DNA from: Paramagnetospirillum magnetotacticum MS-1
Lineage (GTDB): Bacteria > Pseudomonadota > Alphaproteobacteria > Rhodospirillales > Magnetospirillaceae
NCBI RefSeq assembly: GCF_000829825.1
Contig: NZ_JXSL01000022.1
Span: 1-64,000 of the forward strand
Reading direction: 5' to 3'
Length of the DNA: 64,000 nt
Below, piece by piece: positions 15,155 to 23,335 of the stretch (position 1 is the first letter of the stretch; each line of letters opens with the position of its first letter). Made by a program: the position numbers and the translations under genes. The notes beneath the pieces were generated by a model that had not been told where the DNA came from, searched no databases, and was given only the letters and a program-made list of their open reading frames with translations.

Positions 15155-16158
15155 CGCCAAGCCTTCTCATAGGCGCCGGTGGTCTGCTTGCCGCCTTCGG
15201 TGATGCGGTCCAGATCGATGTCGGGCAGCGGTTTGCCCGCCATCACGGCGTCCACTCCGGCGCGGAAGGCCTGGACCACGGCGGCCACATAGGCGCGGCC
15301 GCGCTGGCGGCCCTCGATCTTGAAGGCGGTGACCCCCGCCTTGATCAGATCGGGCAGCATGGAAAGCGTGTTGAGCGAAGTGGGCTCCTCGAACAGATAG
15401 CTGGCCTTGTCATGGGCGATGAAGCGGCCCTTGCACAAGGTGGGATAGCCCGCCGCCTCGTCATGGGCAAATTTGTTGATGGTGAAGCCACCCAGTTCCG
15501 AGGTGATGCCCTGGGGGGTCTCGGTATAGCGCACCTCGCCCGCGGGCGAGCAGACGCCGTTCATGTTGGGCGACTGACCGGTTACGTATGACGACAGGGC
15601 GCAGCGTCCCTCGGCCATGACGCACAGTCCGCCGAAGACGAAGACCTCGGTCTCGACCGGGGCGATGCGGGGGTTGAGCGCGGCGATTTCTTGGACCGTC
15701 AGCACGCGGGGCAGCACGACGCGCTTCACGTCGAAACGTTCGGCGTAAAAGCGGATGGAATCGGGATTGGAGGCGGCGGCCTGCACCGACAGATGCAGCC
15801 TCAACTCCGGATGGGTGCGGTGTGCGTGCTCGATCAGTCCGATATCGGCCAGAATGGCGGCATCGGCCTTGAGTCGGGCGGCGTCGGCCACCGCCTGATG
15901 CCAGATTTCCGGCTTTCCGGCGCGGGGAAAGGTGTTGATGGCCACCAAAACCTTGGCGCCCCGCTCATGGGCATAGGCGATGCCTTCGCCCAGTTCCTTG
16001 CGATTGAAGTTGAGGCCGGGGAAGTTCCGCGCATTGGTCTCGTCGCGAAAGCCCACATAGACGCAATCGGCCCCGGCATCCACGGCGCTTTTCAGTGCCG
16101 CCGGGGTTCCGGCCGGGCAAACCAGTTCGGGACGGATCAGAGGGGCGACCGATGCCAT
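15151..16158 (-). CDS. ubiU: UbiU, O2-independent ubiquinone hydroxylation subunit
   Basis: A U32-peptidase-like protein of 335 residues, partner of UbiV. The four iron-sulfur cysteines appear in the family pattern GLCVMAEGRC, NGVCSP and YPTLCKGR. The N-terminus PELVCPAGTPAALKSAVDAG is typical of the family. The start is set at the ATG at 16158, because GGAGGAG lies just upstream (it would be inside the gene if the ATG at 16176 were used). The gene begins one base after the ubiT stop and overlaps ubiV. Confidence 0.92.
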   Translation of the reverse strand: MASVAPLIRPELVCPAGTPAALKSAVDAGADCVYVGFRDETNARNFPGLNFNRKELGEGIAYAHERGAKVLVAINTFPRAGKPEIWHQAVADAARLKADAAILADIGLIEHAHRTHPELRLHLSVQAAASNPDSIRFYAERFDVKRVVLPRVLTVQEIAALNPRIAPVETEVFVFGGLCVMAEGRCALSSYVTGQSPNMNGVCSPAGEVRYTETPQGITSELGGFTINKFAHDEAAGYPTLCKGRFIAHDKASYLFEEPTSLNTLSMLPDLIKAGVTAFKIEGRQRGRAYVAAVVQAFRAGVDAVMAGKPLPDIDLDRITEGGKQTTGAYEKAWR

Positions 16159-16159
16159 C

Positions 16160-16840
16160 TTAAGCCGCTCCTCCACGCCGAGCCGCCTTGCGCAACTGCT
16201 TCAGTTCGCCTTCCAACTGGGCGATGCGGGCCCCTTGATTGGCATTGTCCTTGACGGCGGGCGCGATGATGGCGGCGCGCAGAGTCTCGAAATCCTCGCG
16301 CATACGGCTCATCAGCCCCACGGCGGCGCCCGCCAGCCCTTTGAAGGGCCGGGCCAGCGGTCCCAATTCCTGGCTGATATCCTCGATCAGGTCGATCCCG
16401 GCCCCGTCGATGGCGTTTCTGAGCGCCACCACCACCTCGGTATCGCCCTCGATCACCAGACGGCGCGAGAAGAACAGGGCATCGCCGTCCACCTTGCCCT
16501 CGGCCAGCGCGATCAGCATTTCCAGCGGACCATGGATGGTGGCGGCCACCTCGCCCGGTTCGATGGACCGGCGCACGGTGAGGCGCGGGTCTTCCGGGTT
16601 GGGCTCCAGCAGGATGACGAAGGGCAGGTCGACGGGGTCGATGCACACGGCCTTGTCGGAATAATCGGCCATGCGTTCCAAGATATCGGGATGGCGGCGG
16701 CGCACCACGCCCAGCATGGCGTCGAACAAGGGCTGGAGCGCCGTGGGGCGGAGCGGCTTCAAGACCATGCCCAGCAGCAGCACCGGCGAAAAGGGCGGCG
16801 TTACCGGAACTGCCCCGGTCCTGGCGTTTGCGTGCGTCAT
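16160..16840 (-). CDS. ubiT: UbiT, SCP2-domain accessory factor for anaerobic ubiquinone synthesis
   Basis: About 226 residues with an SCP2 sterol-carrier-like lipid-binding domain in the middle (RMADYSDKAVCIDPVDLPFV through DALFFSRRLVIEGDTEVVVA). In E. coli, UbiT holds the quinone intermediates for UbiUV. The C-terminus is a short coiled coil (RIAQLEGELKQLRKAARR). The start chosen, MTHANART at 16840, has an AAAAGGG about 12 bases upstream. An in-frame extension to 16900 is possible. It is the first gene of ubiTUV, with an FNR-like site upstream. Confidence 0.88.
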   Translation of the reverse strand: MTHANARTGAVPVTPPFSPVLLLGMVLKPLRPTALQPLFDAMLGVVRRRHPDILERMADYSDKAVCIDPVDLPFVILLEPNPEDPRLTVRRSIEPGEVAATIHGPLEMLIALAEGKVDGDALFFSRRLVIEGDTEVVVALRNAIDGAGIDLIEDISQELGPLARPFKGLAGAAVGLMSRMREDFETLRAAIIAPAVKDNANQGARIAQLEGELKQLRKAARRGGAA

Positions 16841-16899
16841 ACTGTGCGGCCCTTTTCCCAAGAGACAGGCGTTCTGCCTGCCGGTGATAGCCCTCCTCA

Positions 16900-16913
16900 T
16901 CGACCGGCGTCAA
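16900..16913 (-). promoter_or_regulatory. FNR/FixK-like site upstream of ubiT
   Basis: On the ubiT strand the sequence is TTGACGCCGGTCGA, an inverted repeat TTGAC-N4-GTCGA with one base differing from the alphaproteobacterial FNR/FixK pattern TTGAC/T-N4-A/GTCAA. It is centred about 66 bases before the ubiT ATG. Anaerobic induction of this operon by Fnr is known in E. coli. Confidence 0.4.
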
Positions 16914-17005
16914 GCAAACGACACAGAAGTCGGCGCGAGTAGGACTTGGCAGAAGCCTTCGCCCTGGCTAACCTCAGGCGGGTCAGCACAGGAGAGGGCC
17001 GCCCA

Positions 17006-17995
17006 ATGAACATCGATGTCGATCTGAGCCCGATCACCGCGCTCATCATCGACGATTCGCGCTATGCCCGATCGTTCATCAAGACGGCTCTGCAATCCTT
17101 CGGAATCAAGACCATCCTCGAAGCCGGTGACGGGCCGACCGGCCTCGAGATTCTGGGCCAACAGCCTGTCCATCTGGTCATTGTCGACCACGACATGGCC
17201 CCCATGGACGGCATCGATTTCACCCGCTTCCTGCGCGCGGGCGACATGGTGGCCTGCGACGACGTGGCCGTGATCATGATGAGCGCCGAATCCGCCTCCG
17301 AGGTGGTGTTCCAGGCGCGCAGCGCAGGCGTCAACGAATTCCTGGTCAAGCCCATGTCGGCGGATTCCTTGTTCCGGCGCATCCGCAACGCCCTGGTCAA
17401 TCCCAAGGCCTTCGTGCGCTCTCCCGGCTTCAGGGGGCCGGACCGCAGGACGTTGTCGCGCCCGCCGCCCGGCGTGGCCGAGCGCCGCGTGGCCCCGCCG
17501 CTGCCCAAGCCTCTGCCGCTGGTGATGCCCATGGGCGCCGCCGGTGCCGCCGCCCGCCCGGCCTCGGCCCCCCATGCCCCGGTGGTTCAGGCCCCCAAGC
17601 CCGTCCAGGAGCGCACCGGGCGCAAGAAGTTTCACGCGGGCCAGATCATCTTCAATGAAGGCGATCCGGGCGACATGGCCTATGTGGTGGAAAGCGGCAA
17701 GGTCGCCATTTTCAAGACGGTGGGCGGCCAGAAGGTCAAGCTGGGCCAGATTGGCACCAATGGCGTGTTCGGCGAGATGGCCCTGATCGACAACGAGCCG
17801 CGCATGGCCTCGGCCATGGCCGCCGAGGACACGGTCTGTCTGATGATTCCCATGGCGGCGCTGAAAGCCCAGATCGGCAAGACCCCCGATCTGGTGATCC
17901 TGGTGCTGGAAACCCTGCTTCACGACATCCGCAAGATGGGCCGCGAACTGGGCCAGGTGCGCGCCACCTTGGAAAAGAAGCGGGCGGGGAAGTAG
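17006..17995 (+). CDS. Response regulator with C-terminal cyclic-nucleotide-binding domain
   Basis: A 329-residue cytoplasmic protein. Residues 1-130 form a receiver with the acidic pocket (IIDDSR), phospho-acceptor D61 (VDHDMAPMDG) and K115 (FLVKP). A proline/alanine-rich linker of about 70 residues follows. Residues about 210-320 are a cNMP-binding fold (AGQIIFNEGDPGDMAYVVES, then GEMALIDNEPRMASAMA, a phosphate-binding-cassette-like stretch). No DNA-binding helix is present, so it probably acts by protein contact. The start at 17006 follows GGAGAGGG. It is divergent from ubiT and stands alone, with no kinase gene next to it. Confidence 0.85.
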   Translation: MNIDVDLSPITALIIDDSRYARSFIKTALQSFGIKTILEAGDGPTGLEILGQQPVHLVIVDHDMAPMDGIDFTRFLRAGDMVACDDVAVIMMSAESASEVVFQARSAGVNEFLVKPMSADSLFRRIRNALVNPKAFVRSPGFRGPDRRTLSRPPPGVAERRVAPPLPKPLPLVMPMGAAGAAARPASAPHAPVVQAPKPVQERTGRKKFHAGQIIFNEGDPGDMAYVVESGKVAIFKTVGGQKVKLGQIGTNGVFGEMALIDNEPRMASAMAAEDTVCLMIPMAALKAQIGKTPDLVILVLETLLHDIRKMGRELGQVRATLEKKRAGK

Positions 17996-18018
17996 GGGCG
18001 GCTGTCGCTCGTCTGCCC

Positions 18019-19515
18019 TCAGTCATCCGCCGCGAAGCGCTCGGCCGACAGGGGCTGGGGCTGGACGGGATCGTCGGAAGCGGGCGAAAGGGATATCTCG
18101 GCGATATTGGTCAGCGAGCGGATGGTTCCCGCCGACTGGTACTTGAAGGTCAGCGTCACCGGCAGGACCGCAGCCTGCATCTCATCCATGAAGATGCCGC
18201 AGCCCCGTGAATAGCGGGTTCCGGTGGCGAATTCGATACGGTAGGTCCCCTCGGGGATGCCGCCGATGCCGATATGATAGGTGGCGGGCACATAGAAGGC
18301 GGTGACCGTGTTCCCGGCCATGGTCTTCAGTTTGACCACACCATCGCGGCGGCCTTCGTTGTGGACCAGCAGGCGGTGGTCGCCGCTGACCCTGCGTGTC
18401 AGGATTTCCCCGGCGCCGGGCTGGGCGCCCCGATTCTCGTTGCACCACTGGGTCTTGAAGCGTCCGCCCGATCCGGCATAGAGCGAGCGGGTCTCCACAT
18501 AGCCGTCGATGCCCGACGGCGTGCGCACCTTGACCCATTCGGGGTCGGCGGGGTCGGCGGTAACCTCCACGGTGGCGAAGCGGTCCAGCAGGGTAAGGAC
18601 AGGGGCACCGGCTATGGGGGCCATGCGCACTTTCAGGCTGTCCACCGCCACATGACGGATCTCTCCGCTCTTGGCTGGCTGCATGGCGATGGGCGCGGTG
18701 GTGGAAACCGGCTGGTCCCAGGGCTTGGCGGCGATCAGGGCGAAGACGCCAACGGTGACGGGCAGGGCCAGCAGTGGCAGCGCCTGGGCCAGGAACACAC
18801 CGCCGCCCAAACGCCAGCGGGTCTTGAGGCGGCGGTTGTCCGAGACGTCGCGGGTGGCGTGCAACAGGTCTTCTACCCGCGCGCGGTCGTCGGGCATGGA
18901 GGCGAACCGGTTGGCCTGCAGCGCCAGGGAGCGGGCCAATTCCAGATCTCCCCGGCCGAGGAAGGCGCGGCCCTGGCGGATCAGAACCCTGGCATTCTCG
19001 TGGCGCGGCTTGGCGCCGCCCAGCAGGTTGCGCAACAGGACCAAAGGCGCGAGAAGAAGGCCGGGCAGGGACCACCAGCCCAGGGCCCAGGTGATGGTCG
19101 AGGCGCGTACAGCGGCGCGGTCGGCGCATGCCCGGCAAAAAATTCCTTCCACCGTGCCGGTTTTTGCCCACACCAGATACGAGCGGACCCAGTGATAAAC
19201 CACGTAGCGCGGCTGGGCGGTGAGCGCTCCACAGCCGCAACAGGCGATGGGGGCGCCAGCCACCTGGACGTCGTCGTCATGGGTGGATTCCTGGCCGAAT
19301 GTGTCGTATTCGGCGCGGCGGACCACGTCCTTCAAGACACCATAGGCCTCGATAACCCGTTGAAACTCCTCACGCGCACGCTTGGAGGCATTGCGGTCGG
19401 GATGGACTTTCTTCACGCGGGAGCGATAGGCGGTTTTGATCGCGCCCGCATCCGCCCCCGGGGCGAGACCGAGGATCGCGTAATAGCCTTTGGGGTCGCG
19501 CGCGATGGTGTTCAT
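18019..19515 (-). CDS. J-domain membrane protein with zinc-ribbon-like and SH3-like regions
   Basis: About 498 residues. The N-terminus is a J-domain (YYAILGLAPGADAGAIKTAY, HPD at 38-40), a DnaK-stimulating module. Next come two cysteine pairs (ACCGCG near 91-96, CRAC 127-130) that could hold zinc. Hydrophobic stretches at about 143-165 and 250-272 suggest two membrane segments, with a short TPR-like helix pair between. The C-terminal half holds a bacterial SH3-like segment (DSLKVRMAPIAGAPVLTLLD, VKVRTPSGIDGYVETR) and a beta-rich domain of unknown kind. The start at 19515 has only a weak ribosome site, and an upstream ATG at 19566 is possible. It is just downstream of the second FliK-like gene. 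Confidence 0.7.
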   Translation of the reverse strand: MNTIARDPKGYYAILGLAPGADAGAIKTAYRSRVKKVHPDRNASKRAREEFQRVIEAYGVLKDVVRRAEYDTFGQESTHDDDVQVAGAPIACCGCGALTAQPRYVVYHWVRSYLVWAKTGTVEGIFCRACADRAAVRASTITWALGWWSLPGLLLAPLVLLRNLLGGAKPRHENARVLIRQGRAFLGRGDLELARSLALQANRFASMPDDRARVEDLLHATRDVSDNRRLKTRWRLGGGVFLAQALPLLALPVTVGVFALIAAKPWDQPVSTTAPIAMQPAKSGEIRHVAVDSLKVRMAPIAGAPVLTLLDRFATVEVTADPADPEWVKVRTPSGIDGYVETRSLYAGSGGRFKTQWCNENRGAQPGAGEILTRRVSGDHRLLVHNEGRRDGVVKLKTMAGNTVTAFYVPATYHIGIGGIPEGTYRIEFATGTRYSRGCGIFMDEMQAAVLPVTLTFKYQSAGTIRSLTNIAEISLSPASDDPVQPQPLSAERFAADD

Positions 19516-19608
19516 ACCGATTGGTGCTTGTTCCTGGGCCTCTGAGTTGCCGGGTTGTTCAAGCAAAGCCTATGCCATCGGTCGGGGTTTGGAGAAATCG
19601 CGCAGGGA

Positions 19609-21384
19609 TCATACCACGATTTGCGTTGCAGGTGCGCCAGCCGGGGGCAGATCCACGAAGGACCGTCCCGACTGGAACGAGACCTGGCCCTTGATGCCGG
19701 TCATCTGGCCGCATTCGGCGAAGATGCCCGCGATATCGCGGCACATGACGGGCGGCAGGGCCTCGGCGGTGCGCACGATCAGGTCGAAGCGCTTGGCATC
19801 CTTTTGCACCAGCCCGTCCAACTGAATGCGGCCCAGCACGCTCATGCGCACATCCAGGATGAAGCGCTGCTCGCTTCCCTTCTTTCCTCCACCCTCATCC
19901 TCGTTGGGCGGACGGTGAACATAAAGGTCGATGGGGTCGATATTGGCCCCATGGGCGAAGGGTAGCGTGATGGCCTGCCAATCGCCGCGTCCCATGGGCC
20001 GGGTGGACTCCTCGGCCAGATCGAGGAATTCCTTCTTCAGCCGGTCGGCCAGGTCCTTGCGGCCCGCCTTTTCCAGGCCCTTGGTCACCGGCTCGCTCAG
20101 CAACTGGCGGGCATCGCCCGAGCGCACCGCGCCCGTGAAGAGGGACATGGCCGCCGCCAGACGGGGGCCCGCCTGGGGGATCATGCGCATCAACTGCTCG
20201 GCCGCCTGACGGTCCGATTGCAGCAAGGTGTCCACCGCCTGATCCAAAGTGGGCCAGCCATCCGGCGACAGGCCCTGGGGCGGGCTGGCGGCGGGGGCCA
20301 TGGGCGGCGGCGGCAGGGGGCGTCCGATCACTTCCAGCCGCAGCACGCTGCCGGGCTGCAGCGTAGTGCCCACATCCAGTGACAGGACGCCCGCCGGGCT
20401 TTGCACCAGGGCGGCACCGCCCGTGGGCTGGGAGAGGACCACGCCGGGCATGGTCACATTGGGCGGGGTTTGCTGCGGCTGCGGGCTGGCGGGCATGGAG
20501 GGCGCGGTCAGAGCGGCGGCCGGGGCGGGCTGTGTCCCGGGCTGGGGCGGGACGGCGGCGGCGGCTGGGGCGTGCGGCGCGGGCGGCGGAATCGGCGCCG
20601 TGCTGGGCAGTGACGAGGCTGGGGCTTGCACGGCTGGGCTCTGGGCCAAGGGGCCTGGCTGGGCGGGTTGGGCGGTGGCGGTGGGAATGGGCTGGCCGCC
20701 ACTGATGGCGTTTTCGCCGGGAGGCGCCATGGCGGCGATGCGCACCATCAGGCGCGAACCGGGGGCGAGATCGGTCATGGACTGAGGTAGCGGCTGAGCC
20801 ATGTCCAGACCGGGCGTGGCGGCGTTGGGGGGCAGCATCACCGCGCCCGGCGGACCGGAGCGGATCACCGTGGCGACAAGGCCCACCGGCCCCGCCGCCA
20901 GTCCGGGCGCGGTCACTACCGGCGCGCCTGCCGGACCGGGCTGGGCGGCCGGGATCTGGCCGGGCGCGGTCTGCGCCGGACCAGCCTGTTTGACTCCACT
21001 ACCCAGCATGGCGGCCAGATCGGGGGGATTGGCGGGCAAGAGGGGTTGGGGCGTCAGCCCCATGGGGCGGCCATTGATGGCCAGCAGCTTGAAGGCGGGC
21101 AGGCCGTTCTGCGAGATGTACTGAATGGCCAACTGGGCGCCGTCGGGCGGCAGGGGCTGGCCGGGGGGCAGGCGCAGCGACAGGCTGGACCCGTCGGCGG
21201 TCATGACCTGGACCACAGCCTTGCCCTCGGACTGGGTCATGGTGGCGGCCAGGACGGCCCCTGCCTGCAACTTGGCCAGGGCTTCGGCGGCACCCTTATC
21301 GGCCACCACGCTCAGCACCACCGGAACGCTTGCCTGGGCAGGCAGGGCGACCGGAGGTGGAGCCGGCGGGATGGCCGAACACAT
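19609..21384 (-). CDS. Second FliK-like flagellar protein
   Basis: 591 residues. A long low-complexity proline/alanine/glutamine region (about 110-350) precedes a folded C-terminal domain with IDLYVHRP, FILDVRMSVLGRIQLDGLVQ and GQVSFQSGRSFVDL. This is the pattern of the Flg_hook (FliK C-terminal) domain. FliK family proteins measure hook length and switch export specificity. The start lies 5 bases after the flhG stop, so it is the last gene of the fliF-to-flhG unit. Because a separate FliK is encoded at 34203-35981, this copy may act on another part of export or may be a diverged duplicate. Confidence 0.65.
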   Translation of the reverse strand: MCSAIPPAPPPVALPAQASVPVVLSVVADKGAAEALAKLQAGAVLAATMTQSEGKAVVQVMTADGSSLSLRLPPGQPLPPDGAQLAIQYISQNGLPAFKLLAINGRPMGLTPQPLLPANPPDLAAMLGSGVKQAGPAQTAPGQIPAAQPGPAGAPVVTAPGLAAGPVGLVATVIRSGPPGAVMLPPNAATPGLDMAQPLPQSMTDLAPGSRLMVRIAAMAPPGENAISGGQPIPTATAQPAQPGPLAQSPAVQAPASSLPSTAPIPPPAPHAPAAAAVPPQPGTQPAPAAALTAPSMPASPQPQQTPPNVTMPGVVLSQPTGGAALVQSPAGVLSLDVGTTLQPGSVLRLEVIGRPLPPPPMAPAASPPQGLSPDGWPTLDQAVDTLLQSDRQAAEQLMRMIPQAGPRLAAAMSLFTGAVRSGDARQLLSEPVTKGLEKAGRKDLADRLKKEFLDLAEESTRPMGRGDWQAITLPFAHGANIDPIDLYVHRPPNEDEGGGKKGSEQRFILDVRMSVLGRIQLDGLVQKDAKRFDLIVRTAEALPPVMCRDIAGIFAECGQMTGIKGQVSFQSGRSFVDLPPAGAPATQIVV

Positions 21385-21388
21385 GGCG

Positions 21389-22186
21389 TTATCGCGAGCG
21401 GATCAGGCGCTCGACGATGGCTTCGACATCGGCGGCGGCCTCGGCATTGGGTGAGCGCATCATGATGGGCGTCTGGTTGCGGATAGCCTCACGCACCTTG
21501 AGATCGCGGCGGATGACACCGGCCAAGGGCGGGGAAATCTTCAAGAAGCCCTCGCAGGCCTTCAAGAGCGTGTTGTAGATGCGCTCGCCCTCACGGGTCG
21601 AATTGGCCATGTTGACCACGATGCGCATATCGGTTCCGGGCCGCTCCATATGGGTGACCTTGATGAAGGCATAGGCGTCGGTCAGCGAGGTGGGCTCGTC
21701 GGTGGTGACCACCATGATGGTCCCGGCCTGCTGCGAGAAGTTCCGCGTGGTCTTTTCCACGCCTGCGCCCAGATCCACCACGACGCGGTCGTAATTACCC
21801 GCCAGCAGAACCAGATCGTCGCCCAGCATCTGCAGGCGCGACAGGGGGATATTGGCCAGGGTTCCGCTGCCTGAGCGCCCGGCGATGATGTCGAAGCCGC
21901 CTTCGGGGAAGCGGGTCAGCGCCTGGTTCAGCGTCATGCGCCCGGCCACCACGCTGCCCAGATCGGTCTTGGGCATCAGGCCCAGCTGGATGTCCACATT
22001 GGCCAGGCCCAGATCGCCATCGAACAGCAGGACCCGCTGGCCCGCCCGGGCCAGGGCATGGGAGAGCGTGATGGAGAACCAGGTCTTGCCGACGCCGCCC
22101 TTGCCGGACGCCACCGCGACGATGTTTCGTCCCTTGGCCCGAAGGGTCGGGCGGGGTGCCAGGGTGGGAACTTCCATCGTGGTCAT
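21389..22186 (-). CDS. flhG: FlhG/FleN, MinD-like ATPase controlling flagellar number
   Basis: 265 residues of the MinD/ParA ATPase class with the deviant Walker A SGKGGVGKTWFS near residue 30, the switch segment LLFDGDLGLANVDIQLGL, and VVVDLGAGVEK. FlhG works with FlhF to set the number and place of flagella. The start overlaps the flhF stop as ATGA. The usual C-terminal membrane-targeting helix is represented by ADVEAIVERLIRSR. Confidence 0.9.
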   Translation of the reverse strand: MTTMEVPTLAPRPTLRAKGRNIVAVASGKGGVGKTWFSITLSHALARAGQRVLLFDGDLGLANVDIQLGLMPKTDLGSVVAGRMTLNQALTRFPEGGFDIIAGRSGSGTLANIPLSRLQMLGDDLVLLAGNYDRVVVDLGAGVEKTTRNFSQQAGTIMVVTTDEPTSLTDAYAFIKVTHMERPGTDMRIVVNMANSTREGERIYNTLLKACEGFLKISPPLAGVIRRDLKVREAIRNQTPIMMRSPNAEAAADVEAIVERLIRSR

Positions 22187-23184
22187 GATGCGGATGCCTC
22201 GGTCCAGAAGGTTTCATCTTTAGGTTCGGCCTCGGCCGATTGCGGCATGATCAGCCGCGCCAGCGCCACGGCCGAGATGGGCGAGATGCCCGAGGCCACA
22301 TGGGGGCTGGCGGAAACGTCGCAGAACGCCATCTGCCCGCCCTCGGCGGCGGCCAGGATGGAGCCCAGGCGGCGTGTGGTGTCGAGACGCGACGCGAACA
22401 GGCGGGTGGCGCCGATGGCGGAGAAGGCCTCGCCGATCTCGGCCGCCTCCTCCGGGTCGCCGCCCGCCGCCATGACCAGGACCGGCTCCACATCGGCGGC
22501 CTCGATCAGGGCCTGGAGATAGTCCATGTCGCTTTGCTTGAAGGGATTGAGGCCGGGCGAATCGATCACCACCAGATCAAAGGCCCCGCTCATGCTTTCC
22601 ACCACGCGGGCCAGGGATTCGGGTCCACGGGCGCGGACCAGATCGATCTCCAGGATGGAGGTGAAGGCGGCCAGCTGCTCCACAGCACCGGCCCGGATAT
22701 TGTCGCAGGTGATGACCCCCACCTGACGCTGTTTCAAGACCGAGCGGGCCGCCAGCTTGGCCGCCGCGATGGACTTGCCCGAACCGTTGGGCCCCACCAG
22801 CATGAAGGGGCGCGGCGCGCCATGCTCGGGCAGATGGGCGAAGGTGAACCCGGCCTCCAGCGCGGCGGCGCAGGCCAGGGGCGGCTGGGTCAGGCCCGAT
22901 GTCTGGGCGGCGTTGACCAGGCGTTCGACCAGTTTGGCAGGCGTGCCGTGATCAACCAGCGCCTTGCGCACCGCCTCGGATACCTCGGACCCGCCCGTGG
23001 CTTCTTCCAGCATGGAGGCGACCGCCAGATCGGCGTCGACGGATTCCAGGGCGGCGGTGATGCGCACCCCCTTGGAGCCTGCCGCCCGCTGGGTCGAGAC
23101 GATGATGGCGTCGTCGCCCAGTTCCTGGCGGACCAGTTCCATGGCCTCGGCCATGGTGGGCGCGGTGAAGGATTTAAGCCTCAT
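22183..23184 (-). CDS. flhF: FlhF, SRP-type GTPase for flagellar placement
   Basis: 333 residues starting MRLKSFTAPTMAEAMELVRQ, the usual FlhF opening. The NG GTPase core has VGPNGSGKSIAA (G1), TCDNIRAGAVEQL (G2/G3 region) and LVVIDSPGLNP (G3). The DTAG-type motif is DSPG here, and the usual TKxD is replaced by SRLD, so nucleotide recognition deviates from the classic form. FlhF recruits the first flagellar components to their site. It sits between flhA and flhG. Confidence 0.9.
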   Translation of the reverse strand: MRLKSFTAPTMAEAMELVRQELGDDAIIVSTQRAAGSKGVRITAALESVDADLAVASMLEEATGGSEVSEAVRKALVDHGTPAKLVERLVNAAQTSGLTQPPLACAAALEAGFTFAHLPEHGAPRPFMLVGPNGSGKSIAAAKLAARSVLKQRQVGVITCDNIRAGAVEQLAAFTSILEIDLVRARGPESLARVVESMSGAFDLVVIDSPGLNPFKQSDMDYLQALIEAADVEPVLVMAAGGDPEEAAEIGEAFSAIGATRLFASRLDTTRRLGSILAAAEGGQMAFCDVSASPHVASGISPISAVALARLIMPQSAEAEPKDETFWTEASAS

Positions 23185-23198
23185 TTGCCGCTCTCCAT

Positions 23199-23301
23199 GT
23201 CATCCCGAGCGGAGCGAGGGATCTCCGTCTGGTTCGATGGCGGGAGAGCGGACACAGCGGAGCAGGATGAGATCCCTCCTCCCTTTGGTCGTCGGGATGA
23301 C
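23199..23301. repeat. REP-like inverted repeat between flhA and flhF
   Basis: GTCATCCCGAGCGGAGCGAG, then GGATCTC on the left, is mirrored on the right by GAGATCCCTCC, then CGTCGGGATGAC. The inverted repeat type is widespread in proteobacterial intergenic DNA. It fills most of the 151-base gap and might act as an RNA hairpin within the transcript. Confidence 0.7.
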
Positions 23302-23335
23302 AGGGGGAGGGCAGCGAATGCCGTGCGCACCGTAT

